The position numbers and the translations under genes are program-made. Positions 1 through 8,487 of a stretch of 8,498 bases of DNA are shown piece by piece (the stretch's first letter is position 1; each line of letters opens with the position of its first letter). The DNA is from Clostridia bacterium (GTDB lineage Bacteria > Bacillota_A > Clostridia > Oscillospirales > CAG-272): the NCBI GenBank assembly GCA_017632155.1, contig JAGBRZ010000098.1, positions 1 through 8,498 on the forward strand, given 5' to 3'. The notes under the pieces were generated by a model that did not search any database, was not told the origin of the DNA, and saw nothing but the letters and a program-made list of their open reading frames with translations.

Positions 1-20
1 AAAAGTGTAAAGTTTCGGAA

Positions 21-45
21 GCTTTTTTCGCTATGCTCAAAAAGC
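21..45. other. Small hairpin in the gyrB leader
   Basis: A 7-bp perfect inverted repeat, GCTTTTT (21-27) against AAAAAGC (39-45), encloses an 11-nt loop. No T-run follows it on the + strand, so it is not a convincing terminator for an upstream gene. The loop and right arm resemble part of the palindrome-rich region at the other end of the window (near 8430-8453): both carry TCGCTA followed by TGCTC and an A-run. It may be a decayed copy of that dispersed repeat; this is a weak inference. Confidence 0.35.
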
Positions 46-97
46 AATTTATTAAAAATGAAAATTTACGAGTTTTTCGAGGAAATTTACCATAACT

Positions 98-125
98 TTT
101 CACTTTCCACATTCCACTTTTCACT
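98..125 (-). repeat. AGTG-heptad tandem array, four units, upstream of gyrB
   Basis: Read on the - strand this is four contiguous 7-bp units: AGTGAAA (125-119), AGTGGAA (118-112), TGTGGAA (111-105) and AGTGAAA (104-98). The period is exactly 7 with no interruption. The unit matches the heptads at 5844-5871 and 6275-6302, so it is a third member of a dispersed family. It lies in the non-coding leader about 75 bp before the gyrB start. The TGTGGAA units also resemble half of a DnaA box, but only weakly (CTTTCCACA at 103-111 has two mismatches to TTATCCACA). Function unknown. The array type is comparable in form to the short tandemly repeated heptamers known from cyanobacteria. Confidence 0.7.
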
Positions 126-176
126 ATTTATTCGCCTTGTTGGCTGAAAACTTTAATTTGAATTTAACTCGGATAA

Positions 177-2267
<2,091 letters not shown>

Positions 2268-2270
2268 AGT

Positions 2271-3416
2271 ATGAAAAGACAAAGAGATTTAAAAATAAAG
2301 GATTTTTCGGGTATTCCCGAGCTCCCCGACGATTGCATTGACGAAGGTATGCCAAAAAAGCAGAAATTCGCGGTGCTTTCGCTCAATCCCGGCATCGACC
2401 GCGCGCTTTATCTGCCCTCGCCAATGAAGGCGGGCGGTCTTAACCGCGCGGCAAGAAGCGTGACAACTCAGGGCTCAAAGGGCGCAAACGTGGCAATTAT
2501 GCTCCACCGCCTTGGCTGTGAGGTTGAATACTATGCTTTTTCGGGCGGTGAGTTCGGTGAGCTCTGCGATTCCTTTCTCACCCGTGAGGGAATCCGTGTA
2601 AATTCGGTTGAAACCGTTTGCGGTGTCCGTATGAACACCAAGGTCATCGATTCGGAATGCGTTTGCACCGAGCTTAACGAGCGCGGAGGTGTGTTCTCAC
2701 CCTCCGAAGTTGCGGCGCTGACGGAAATGTTTATGGCAACGGATGCCGACGTTATTTGCTTGTGCGGAAGTATTCCACAGGGTGTGGAAAAAGATGTGTA
2801 TAAAGTCTTTACTCAGTTTGCAAAATCCACAGGCAAGCGCGTCGTTCTTGATTGCGACGGCGAGGCTTTGTCACTCGGACTTGAGGCGAATCCCGACGTA
2901 ATCAAGCCAAATGAGTATGAGCTTCAAAACCTCGGCTTATCCACAGCTTTGTTCCGAGAGTTTTCCACAGACCCCGAGGAGAGATTAAAGGAAGTCACAG
3001 AGGCTTGTGTAAAGGTTGCAAAAAAGTATAAAACCACCGTCATCTGCACGCGCGGAGCTGATGGAGCCGTTCACGCGAATCCGAATGGCGAGGTCATCTT
3101 CCGCGAGTCGATGAAGGTGCGCCTGCTTGGCTTTTCGGGCGCGGGTGACACGTTCCTTTCGGGCTACATCGCGGCGAGATTCGACAAAGGATTTACCGAG
3201 GAATATTCGCTTATCTGCGCAACTGCTGCGGGTGCGGCAAAGGTGGTTCTTGAAGGAAGCGAGCTTCCCGAGGCAACCGATATCGACGAGGCAATAGACG
3301 ATATTATCCGTCCGAAATCAAAAGAGCTTAAAAATATCCCCATAGAAGAAACATTATTGGAAGGTATAGAACCGTGGAACATAAAGAAGATCTGTCATTC
3401 AAAAATCAAAAAATAA
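2271..3416 (+). CDS. PfkB-family sugar(-phosphate) kinase, FruK/LacC-like
   Basis: ATP-dependent kinase of the ribokinase/PfkB fold, cytoplasmic. Motifs in order: LNPGIDR (38-44), as in 1-phosphofructokinase and tagatose-6-phosphate kinase; GSKGAN (68-73, substrate loop); RMNTKVI (120-126) and TELNERG (133-139), again FruK-like; CGSIPQG (165-171); KPNEYE (212-217); TRGADGA (260-266); and the catalytic signature GAGD (290-293), with Asp293 as the expected base. The substrate cannot be read from sequence; fructose-1-phosphate or a related ketose phosphate is most likely. At 381 residues it is longer than the usual ~310, with about 26 extra residues before the core and 34 after. The start is three bases after the gyrB stop and in the same frame, with no clear ribosome binding site, so translation is probably coupled. 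Met27 (ATG 2349) is an alternative start, but its AAGG sits only one or two bases away. The end overlaps gyrA by 43 bp. Confidence 0.9.
   Translation: MKRQRDLKIKDFSGIPELPDDCIDEGMPKKQKFAVLSLNPGIDRALYLPSPMKAGGLNRAARSVTTQGSKGANVAIMLHRLGCEVEYYAFSGGEFGELCDSFLTREGIRVNSVETVCGVRMNTKVIDSECVCTELNERGGVFSPSEVAALTEMFMATDADVICLCGSIPQGVEKDVYKVFTQFAKSTGKRVVLDCDGEALSLGLEANPDVIKPNEYELQNLGLSTALFREFSTDPEERLKEVTEACVKVAKKYKTTVICTRGADGAVHANPNGEVIFRESMKVRLLGFSGAGDTFLSGYIAARFDKGFTEEYSLICATAAGAAKVVLEGSELPEATDIDEAIDDIIRPKSKELKNIPIEETLLEGIEPWNIKKICHSKIKK
2771..2969. promoter_or_regulatory. Cluster of DnaA-box-like nonamers inside the kinase gene
   Basis: Six sites resemble the DnaA box TTATNCACA. Perfect matches are TTATCCACA at 2937-2945 (+) and TTATACACA at 2795-2803 (-). 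One-mismatch sites are TTTTCCACA at 2783-2791 (-) and 2961-2969 (+). Two-mismatch sites are TATTCCACA at 2771-2779 (+) and AAATCCACA at 2823-2831 (+). The first three begin exactly 12 bp apart, and the last two strong ones 24 bp apart. gyrB and gyrA often lie near the replication origin in Firmicutes, which makes a DnaA-binding role plausible. Against it, the sites are inside a coding region with conserved protein motifs, and several come from a repeated Ser-Thr codon pair (TCC ACA). No AT-rich unwinding region is seen beside them. Binding is inferred, not shown. Confidence 0.45.
3359..3364 (+). promoter_or_regulatory. Ribosome binding site of gyrA, within the kinase gene
   Basis: GGAAGG lies nine bases before a GTG at 3374. 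It decides the gyrA start, because the first in-frame ATG (3428, residue 19) lacks a comparable site and would remove the segment preceding the conserved winged-helix start. The site is inside the 3' extension of the kinase gene, so ribosomes translating the kinase run over it; this is consistent with translational coupling. Confidence 0.75.
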
Positions 3417-5848
3417 TAAACGTTGAAATGTCGGGCGAGGTCAAAAAGTCCTTCATCGAGTATTCAATGTCGGTAATCACCTCGCGTGCTCTCCCCGACG
3501 TGCGCGACGGTATGAAGCCGGGTCAGCGCCGTATCCTCTGGGCAATGTATGAGGATCACCTGACAAGCGACCACGCTTTCCATAAATCTGCTGCTACCGT
3601 CGGTAACGTTCTTGGACGTTACCATCCCCACGGTGACGCCGCAGTTTACGGCACTATGGTAAGAATGGCGCAGGATTTCTCGCTGCGCTACCCCCTTGTT
3701 GAAGGTCACGGTAACTTCGGTTCGGTCGACGGAGACCCCCCTGCGGCTTACCGTTACACCGAGGCAAGACTTGCAAAGATCTCGGATGAGATGCTCAAGG
3801 ATATCGAAAAGAACGTTGTCGTAATGAACAAAAACTTCGACAACCGTCTTGACGAGCCCTCCGTTCTCCCCTCGCGTTTCCCGAACCTGCTTGTAAACGG
3901 TTCGGTCGGTATCGCGGTCGGTATGGCAACGAATATCCCGCCCCACAACCTCGGCGAGGTCGTTGACGCGGTAGTTTACCGTATGGAAAACCCCGATTGC
4001 GACACTTTCGCGCTGATGGAGTTCATCAAGGGCCCCGATTTCCCGACAGCCGCTATCATTTACGGCGTAAACGGCATCAAGGAAGCATATCTGACCGGTA
4101 AGGGCAAGATTATGGTCCGCGCGCGTGCGGAGGTCGAAGAGGACAAGCACCGCATCATCATCACCGAGATTCCCTACGGCGTAAACAAGAGCTTGCTTTG
4201 CGAATCTATCGCAAATCTTGTTAAGGACAAGAGAATTGAGGGCATCACCGACGTCCGCGATGAATCGGGACGCGCGGGAATGCGTATTGTTGTTGAATAC
4301 CGCCGCGATGCAAACGGCGAGATCATTCTCAAACAGCTTTATAAATACAGCCAGCTCGAGGACACTTGCGCGGTCAATATGCTCGCGCTTGTGAACGGCG
4401 AGCCGAAGATCCTTCCCCTCGTCACCATCATCGACGAATATATCAAGCATCAGGAAAGCGTTGTCACCAGAAGAACGCAGTATGAGCTCGACCGTGCTCT
4501 TGCACGTGCTCATATTCTTGAAGGTTACTCGATCGCTCTCGACAACATCGATGAGATCGTTGAGCTCATGAAGACCTCGAAGTCGATCCCCGATTCGAAG
4601 GCAAGACTCTCCGAGAGATACGGTCTGACCGATATTCAGGCGCAGGCTATCGTTGAAATGACTCTCGGCAGACTCACAGGTCTCGAGCGCGACAAGATCC
4701 TTGACGAGCTTGAGCGTCTGCACAAGCTGATCGAGGAGCTCCGCGCGATCCTTGGCGACATTGAAAAGGTCAGGGAGATCATCAAGACCGAGCTTTCCGA
4801 GATCAAGAGAAGATACGGCGATGCGCGCCGCACCGAGATCGTTGAGGCGGCAGATGATATTCTTCTTGAGGACCTCATTGAAAAGCACGATTGTGTCATC
4901 ACCATCACACATTCGGGCTACATTAAGCGTCAGAATGCAGATACCTATTCAGCACAGAGAAGAGGCGGTAAGGGTATTATCGGTATGACCACGAAGGAAG
5001 AGGACTTTATCGAAAAAGTAATGGTAATGCACAGCCATTCGAATTTGATGATGTTCACCTCCAATGGCAAGGTCTATATGCGTAAGGCGTATATGATCCC
5101 CGAGGCGGGCAGAACCGCGAAGGGAACGAATATCGTCAATATTCTCGAGCTCCAGCCGGGTGAAAAGATCACAACCGTCATCGAGGTTCCCACATTTGAT
5201 AATGCGGACGAGAGATATCTCACTATGGTCACCAAGAACGGTGTTCTTAAGAGAACCAAGCTCTCCGAATTTGAGTATCAGCGCAAGGGCGGCAAGATCG
5301 CGATCGGTCTTGACGAGGGCGATGAGCTCATTGGCGTTCTTCTCACAGACGGTCATAAGGACATCATCATCGCATCCGCGTCCGGTAACGCAGTCAAGTT
5401 TACCGAGGAAGGCGCAAGAACGATGGGACGTACCGCTCGCGGCGTAATCGGCATCAAGCTTCGTGGCGACGACCGCGTTGTCGGCGTAGTTGCGGCAGAG
5501 GAAGGCAAGCACTTCCTGACGATCACCGAGCTTGGCTACGGTAAGAGAACCGAATTCAGCGACTTCCGACTCATGAAGAGCCGCGGAGGTATGGGCGTAA
5601 TGTGCCACAACGTCACCGACAGAACCGGCCGCGTTGCAGGCATCGCCGCAGTTGGCGAGGATGATGACATCATGATCATCACCGACAGCGGAACCATCAT
5701 CCGAACCGCAGTTGACAGCATCCCCGTCTATGGCAGAAGCGCCGCCGGCGTAATCGTAATGCGAGTCTCCGAGGGTCAGACCTGCGCGGGATTCACAACG
5801 GTTCCCAAGGCGGAGGAAGATGACGCGATTGAGGGAGAAGAAGAGTGA
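3374..5848 (+). CDS. gyrA: DNA gyrase subunit A
   Basis: Breakage-reunion subunit of DNA gyrase, partner of the GyrB encoded upstream. The N-terminal domain starts with [20 protein letters not shown] (30-49). The active site is [11 protein letters not shown], with Arg127 and the DNA-linking Tyr128. The coiled-coil gate follows (about residues 365-490, including the [17 protein letters not shown] region). The C-terminal beta-pinwheel begins near 500 and holds the GyrA box QRRGGKG (528-534), which marks gyrase rather than topoisomerase IV; later degenerate blades include GRTARGVIG (685-693) and SRGGMGV (736-742). The protein ends in an acidic tail ([11 protein letters not shown]). The 824 residues are normal for the family. 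In the quinolone pocket [10 protein letters not shown] the positions equivalent to E. coli Ser83 and Asp87 are Ala89 and Gly93. The GTG start overlaps the kinase gene by 43 bp, and the stop codon lies inside an AGTG-heptad repeat. Confidence 0.98.
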   Translation: MEHKEDLSFKNQKIINVEMSGEVKKSFIEYSMSVITSRALPDVRDGMKPGQRRILWAMYEDHLTSDHAFHKSAATVGNVLGRYHPHGDAAVYGTMVRMAQDFSLRYPLVEGHGNFGSVDGDPPAAYRYTEARLAKISDEMLKDIEKNVVVMNKNFDNRLDEPSVLPSRFPNLLVNGSVGIAVGMATNIPPHNLGEVVDAVVYRMENPDCDTFALMEFIKGPDFPTAAIIYGVNGIKEAYLTGKGKIMVRARAEVEEDKHRIIITEIPYGVNKSLLCESIANLVKDKRIEGITDVRDESGRAGMRIVVEYRRDANGEIILKQLYKYSQLEDTCAVNMLALVNGEPKILPLVTIIDEYIKHQESVVTRRTQYELDRALARAHILEGYSIALDNIDEIVELMKTSKSIPDSKARLSERYGLTDIQAQAIVEMTLGRLTGLERDKILDELERLHKLIEELRAILGDIEKVREIIKTELSEIKRRYGDARRTEIVEAADDILLEDLIEKHDCVITITHSGYIKRQNADTYSAQRRGGKGIIGMTTKEEDFIEKVMVMHSHSNLMMFTSNGKVYMRKAYMIPEAGRTAKGTNIVNILELQPGEKITTVIEVPTFDNADERYLTMVTKNGVLKRTKLSEFEYQRKGGKIAIGLDEGDELIGVLLTDGHKDIIIASASGNAVKFTEEGARTMGRTARGVIGIKLRGDDRVVGVVAAEEGKHFLTITELGYGKRTEFSDFRLMKSRGGMGVMCHNVTDRTGRVAGIAAVGEDDDIMIITDSGTIIRTAVDSIPVYGRSAAGVIVMRVSEGQTCAGFTTVPKAEEDDAIEGEEE

Positions 5849-5894
5849 TCAGTGATTAGTGGACAGTGAACAGAAAGATGCGGGTTGATAATTT
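5844..5894 (+). repeat. Left arm of inverted repeat with AGTG heptads, at the gyrA stop
   Basis: Four 7-bp units AGTGATC, AGTGATT, AGTGGAC and AGTGAAC (5844-5871) are followed by AGAAAGA and TGCGG. The same order occurs on the other strand at 6302-6263 with 37 of 40 bases identical. A weaker colinear match, TGATnATTT, carries it on to 5894/6252 (45 of 51 overall). The first heptad contains the TGA stop of gyrA (5846-5848). The unit matches the array at 98-125. Confidence 0.85.
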
Positions 5895-5943
5895 AACTTG
5901 CAACTTTGTCCATTGTAAAGCTATATAATCTGAAAATTAACAT

Positions 5944-5990
5944 AAAACTCGGATATTTTGAAGTAAAAAGCTTCTTGATATCCGAGTTTT
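5944..5990 (+). terminator. Rho-independent terminator of the gyrB-kinase-gyrA operon, probably bidirectional
   Basis: A 13-bp perfect stem, AAAACTCGGATAT (5944-5956) with ATATCCGAGTTTT (5978-5990), continues past a small internal mismatch into GAAG/CTTC and a 7-nt loop. The T-rich run TTTTGTTTT (5987-5995) follows on the + strand, as expected for intrinsic termination 95 bp after the gyrA stop. The A-rich left side means the reverse transcript also ends in U residues, so it may serve as a backup terminator for the opposing hydrolase gene. Confidence 0.85.
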
Positions 5991-6110
5991 GTTTTGTGCC
6001 TTGTACTCGTATATGACAAGGCGATGAAATATAAAACTATAAAACACTTGCTTATCAAATACGATAATATCCATTCTTTAAGCTTGAGGAAACCCACCTA
6101 ATTGAGTCAA

Positions 6111-6167
6111 TTTTTCTCGTCATTTATGCTATATTTGACGAAAAAAATCAAGTGTTGACGAGGAAAA
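6111..6167. other. Alternative stem-loops formed by TGACGA arms
   Basis: The arm TTTTTCTCGTCA (6111-6122) can pair with TGACGAAAAAAA (6136-6147, one mismatch) or with TGACGAGGAAAA (6156-6167, one G-T pair). The two pairings exclude each other. The block sits between the two terminators. Whether it acts as RNA or is only a decayed repeat cannot be decided from sequence. Confidence 0.4.
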
Positions 6168-6179
6168 TCTAAAAAATTT

Positions 6180-6204
6180 GGCTGCCTCATTCAATGAAGC
6201 AGCC
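6180..6204 (-). terminator. Rho-independent terminator of the hydrolase gene, bidirectional
   Basis: The hairpin has the arms GGCTGC (6180-6185) and GCAGCC (6199-6204), then one mismatch, TCAT/ATGA, and a 3-nt loop. On the - strand it is followed by AAATTTTTT (6179-6171), a good U-tract, 87 bp past the hydrolase stop. On the + strand only TTTT follows, so it may also catch readthrough from gyrA. Confidence 0.82.
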
Positions 6205-6251
6205 TTTTGTAGTTCAATTATCGCTAAAACAGCATCAAGTGATACAAGCCA

Positions 6252-6302
6252 AAATGATCATTCCGCAACTTTCTGTCCACTGTCCACTAATCACTGTTCA
6301 CT
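6252..6302 (-). repeat. Right arm of inverted repeat with AGTG heptads, at the hydrolase stop
   Basis: Read on the - strand the units are AGTGAAC (6302-6296), AGTGATT (6295-6289), AGTGGAC (6288-6282) and AGTGGAC (6281-6275). AGAAAGT, TGCGG and TGATCATTT follow. It is the inverted counterpart of 5844-5894. The second heptad supplies the TGA stop codon of the hydrolase gene (6293-6291), so the last residues of that protein (roughly SEQ) are encoded by repeat sequence. Confidence 0.85.
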
Positions 6303-8147
6303 TATAACCGGCAGCCATGCCGCGATGTCGCTTTCCCAATCCTTTCCGGCGGATTGGTAGTCGATGAGGTAGAATTTTTCTCCGTTTTCGGCGGTGAATT
6401 CGAGTTTTACGGTATAATTTTCGTCCTCGCAGACCTTATAATCGAGGTTTTTGAAGCTAAAAGTGCTCTTCGCGTCCTTGCCGAGCGAGGAATCTGCGGC
6501 AAGGGTGATCGGTCCGCGCGAAAGCGAGATGAAATTATCATCCTCAGGGTAGTGGCGGACGGGCACGGGCGGCTTGCGAGTGCCGCAGGTGTCGATGTAG
6601 AGCACGTCGAGATCCCATTTTTCGGGCAGAGTTGTTCGGATCGACATATCGAAATTAAGCTCGATCTCACTCTCTCCGACCCCGATATGATGGGTTGCAT
6701 ATCCGTCCTTTTGCTTGATATTTTCGTTCTGCGACCACTCGGGGATGCGGAGCTTCAGGCAAAAATCGCAATCCGAGGCGATTTTAAGTACAATTTTACC
6801 GTCCGCGGGGTATTTCGTTTCGGTTTTGATCAAAATTTTGCCGCGCTCGGTTGTGATCTCGTTTTCGCCTTGCTCATAGAAATTCACAACGACACACCCG
6901 CCCATATCAAGCACAGCGTGCTTTGCAAAAATACCGACACCTGCCGCGCCGATGCAAACGCAGCAGCCGTAATATCTTCCGTCCTCAAGGATCTGAAAAC
7001 CGCCAACCTTACGCCCGCGCTTGCCGGGGCGGAGAGGAGAATAGCTGTCAAAGGGCAGCGGAACGGGAACCATTTTATCAAGCATTCCAATCTTTTCGAA
7101 TCGCTCGCGGATGTATCCGTCGGTGCTGATGTGCATTCCCTCGTTGAGCGAGCCAAGATAGGCGTTGTAGAAGGATTTTTCGATCGCATCGGCAAAGATG
7201 CTCTCGCCCGTCAGCATAAATAGGCGCGAGCAGAACTTCATCCAGGTCACGGTTACGCAGGTTTCCTGCATAATTCCCTCATAAAACTGAGTCTGGCGGG
7301 TCTTTGTGTGGTCGAAAAGCTCGTGCGTACATCCCGAAGAGCCGATAACGGAGATCTCACTTTCAAGAACAGCCTTTGCAAAATTGACCACCGCAGTCTT
7401 GTACTTTTCAATGCCTGTCACATAGTAGAATTCAAGAAGTCCCTCAAAGCAGGACATCATTTCGTAAGCCTTCGCCACGCCGTATTGGTATGGCTTGAGC
7501 GTGTTTTCGTAGGCAAGCTCGAAGACATTGATCTCGCTGCCGCCCGATTCGACGATGTAGGCGCAGAAATCAAAGTATTTTTTCTCGCCCGTGAGGTTGT
7601 AAAGACGAACCATCGGCTCGAGAATTGACGAGGAATTGAGTCCAAGCCAGTGCTTTGTTGCTTTATTGATATGAATTTTTCCTTCCTCCTTACCTATATG
7701 CGCGATGATGTAGTCGGCGGCAAGGCTGATGAAGGAGATAATTTCTGCTTTCAGCTCCTCGTCGGGGCAGATCTCAAGGAAATATTCCATACCGAGGATG
7801 ACGTATTTGCGGCACCAAAGGTCCCAGGCGCGGAATTCTGTTTCTTTTGTAAAGGAAGAGATTCGTCCTTCTTCGTCGATGACGGTGAGCATATCGCGCA
7901 CGGTTTCGGTGAGGATGTCGAGCAGCTCCGAGTCGCGGGAATATTCGTAAACGAGCACCGCGCCGCGCATCATTTTGCCCCAATACTCGCCGCGCCAACC
8001 GTTGTTGACACCGTCAATGGGTCGGCGGAATTGATCAACAAATCGGCGCCACATTTCACGGTCGGAGAGCTGATTGGCGGTTAGAAAATCCACCGCGCGC
8101 GCGGTAAGACCCGAGTAGTTTTGTTTTATGTTAAGATAATTCATCAT
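6291..8147 (-). CDS. GH127-type glycoside hydrolase (DUF1680), putative beta-L-arabinofuranosidase
   Basis: A 618-residue protein resembling the GH127/DUF1680 family, retaining enzymes with an (alpha/alpha)6 barrel followed by beta-sandwich domains. In the studied bifidobacterial HypBA1 the catalytic cysteine sits in a Cys-Cys pair, and zinc is held by an E-x-C motif plus these cysteines. Here ETC (295-297) and CCVC (395-398) are present and would fill those roles; Glu276 (HELF) is a candidate acid/base. The barrel covers about 1-400 and the beta-rich part about 415-618. The spacing from ETC to CC is about 100 residues, longer than in HypBA1, and the usual Pro and Asn after CC are replaced by CIGAAG, so the substrate may differ. 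No signal peptide or membrane segment is seen, which suggests cytoplasmic cleavage of imported oligosaccharides. GGAGG (8156-8152) lies 4 bases before ATG 8147 and 7 before a second ATG at 8144, which may be the true start. A consensus promoter lies directly upstream; the gene appears monocistronic within the window. Confidence 0.8.
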   Translation of the reverse strand: MMNYLNIKQNYSGLTARAVDFLTANQLSDREMWRRFVDQFRRPIDGVNNGWRGEYWGKMMRGAVLVYEYSRDSELLDILTETVRDMLTVIDEEGRISSFTKETEFRAWDLWCRKYVILGMEYFLEICPDEELKAEIISFISLAADYIIAHIGKEEGKIHINKATKHWLGLNSSSILEPMVRLYNLTGEKKYFDFCAYIVESGGSEINVFELAYENTLKPYQYGVAKAYEMMSCFEGLLEFYYVTGIEKYKTAVVNFAKAVLESEISVIGSSGCTHELFDHTKTRQTQFYEGIMQETCVTVTWMKFCSRLFMLTGESIFADAIEKSFYNAYLGSLNEGMHISTDGYIRERFEKIGMLDKMVPVPLPFDSYSPLRPGKRGRKVGGFQILEDGRYYGCCVCIGAAGVGIFAKHAVLDMGGCVVVNFYEQGENEITTERGKILIKTETKYPADGKIVLKIASDCDFCLKLRIPEWSQNENIKQKDGYATHHIGVGESEIELNFDMSIRTTLPEKWDLDVLYIDTCGTRKPPVPVRHYPEDDNFISLSRGPITLAADSSLGKDAKSTFSFKNLDYKVCEDENYTVKLEFTAENGEKFYLIDYQSAGKDWESDIAAWLPVISEQ

Positions 8148-8151
8148 TTCG

Positions 8152-8156
8152 CCTCC
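8152..8156 (-). promoter_or_regulatory. Ribosome binding site of the hydrolase gene
   Basis: On the - strand GGAGG precedes two consecutive Met codons (8147 and 8144) by 4 and 7 bases. The 7-base spacing is closer to the usual optimum, so translation may begin at the second Met, which shortens the protein by one residue. Confidence 0.8.
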
Positions 8157-8171
8157 AAAGGCTTTTTTATA

Positions 8172-8200
8172 ATTATAACCTTTTTAAAATACGATGTCAA
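8172..8200 (-). promoter_or_regulatory. Consensus sigma-A promoter of the hydrolase gene
   Basis: On the - strand TTGACA (8200-8195) and TATAAT (8177-8172) are separated by exactly 17 bases, a perfect match to the housekeeping promoter consensus. Transcription should begin near 8165, giving a leader of about 18 bases that contains only the ribosome binding site. There is no room for a riboswitch or attenuator in the leader, so any control would need an operator over or upstream of the promoter. I see no clear operator palindrome between the -10 and the gene. Confidence 0.85.
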
Positions 8201-8233
8201 TAGCATAATCAAAAACATCTGAAAGTTTTGATC

Positions 8234-8487
8234 GAACTTTTTTAAGAAGTTCACACTTGCCTTCGGCAAGCTTCGACTCTGTCTTGTCGGCTTCCTCCTC
8301 CATTTTCCTTCGGAAAACCGCCAGAGCCGCGCTCGTCCTAAAATCTTTTGAAGATTTTTAAGAAACTTTTCTTGAAAAGTTTCTTAAACGGCGCACGAGG
8401 CAGAGAATCGGACTAATGCGAGAGCTTTAGCTCTCGCTACCGTGCTCCAAAATGACGAAGCTTCGCTTCGACATTTCGGACAGAGTC
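8234..8487. repeat. Palindrome-dense non-coding region
   Basis: No gene is apparent here. Short near-perfect hairpins follow one another: GAACTT/AAGTTC (8234-8252), CTTGCC-TTC-GGCAAG (8256-8270), TTTTCC-TTC-GGAAAA (8303-8317), AAATCTT-TTG-AAGATTT (8341-8357), a perfect 14-bp stem with loop CTTG (8357-8388), GCGAGAGC-TTTA-GCTCTCGC (8418-8437), and AATG-a-CGAAGC-TTC-GCTTCG-a-CATT (8451-8475). An outer inverted repeat, GACTCTGTC (8275-8283) with GACAGAGTC (8479-8487), brackets most of them. This resembles a mosaic of REP-like palindromes. The element may continue past the window edge. Confidence 0.7.

Larger units (their letters stand above)
5849..6290. other. Convergent intergenic region between gyrA and the hydrolase gene
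   Basis: An AT-rich gap of 442 bp in which I see no credible gene. It is framed by the two arms of the heptad inverted repeat and contains two good stem-loop terminators. It also has a small hairpin, GCCTTGT (5998-6004) with ACAAGGC (6016-6022), and a set of TGACGA-type arms at 6111-6167 that can pair in two ways. The rest (about 6023-6110 and 6205-6251) shows no structure I can name. The whole 5844-6302 block could be a small non-autonomous element, since its ends are inverted repeats; no flanking target duplication is visible. Confidence 0.6.

Noticed and set aside
3006..3014. Additional DnaA-box-like site CTTTACACA (- strand) downstream of the cluster
   Set aside because: It has two mismatches and is separate from the spaced group, so it was not counted.
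3464..4912. 482-codon open frame antisense to gyrA
   Set aside because: It lies wholly opposite a strongly conserved gyrA, has no recognisable motif or ribosome binding site, and reflects codon bias that leaves the complementary frame open.
4949..5608. 219-codon open frame antisense to the gyrA C-terminal domain
   Set aside because: Same reasoning: the opposite strand encodes recognisable pinwheel blades with the GyrA box.
5844..5878. Heptad arrays considered as CRISPR or coding repeats
   Set aside because: Units of 7 bp without spacers do not fit CRISPR, and apart from the last codons of the flanking genes they are not translated.
5898..5929. Possible promoter TTGCAA ... TATAAT after gyrA
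   Set aside because: The spacer is 20 bases, too long for a sigma-A promoter, and the only product would be a roughly 55-nt transcript ending at the terminator.
6178..6360. Possible 60-residue small protein in the convergent gap
   Set aside because: It runs through the terminator hairpin, the heptad repeat and the end of the hydrolase gene, with no ribosome binding site.
6354..7223. 289-codon open frame on the + strand opposite the hydrolase gene
   Set aside because: The - strand carries the hydrolase motifs, a consensus promoter and a ribosome binding site; the + frame has none of these.
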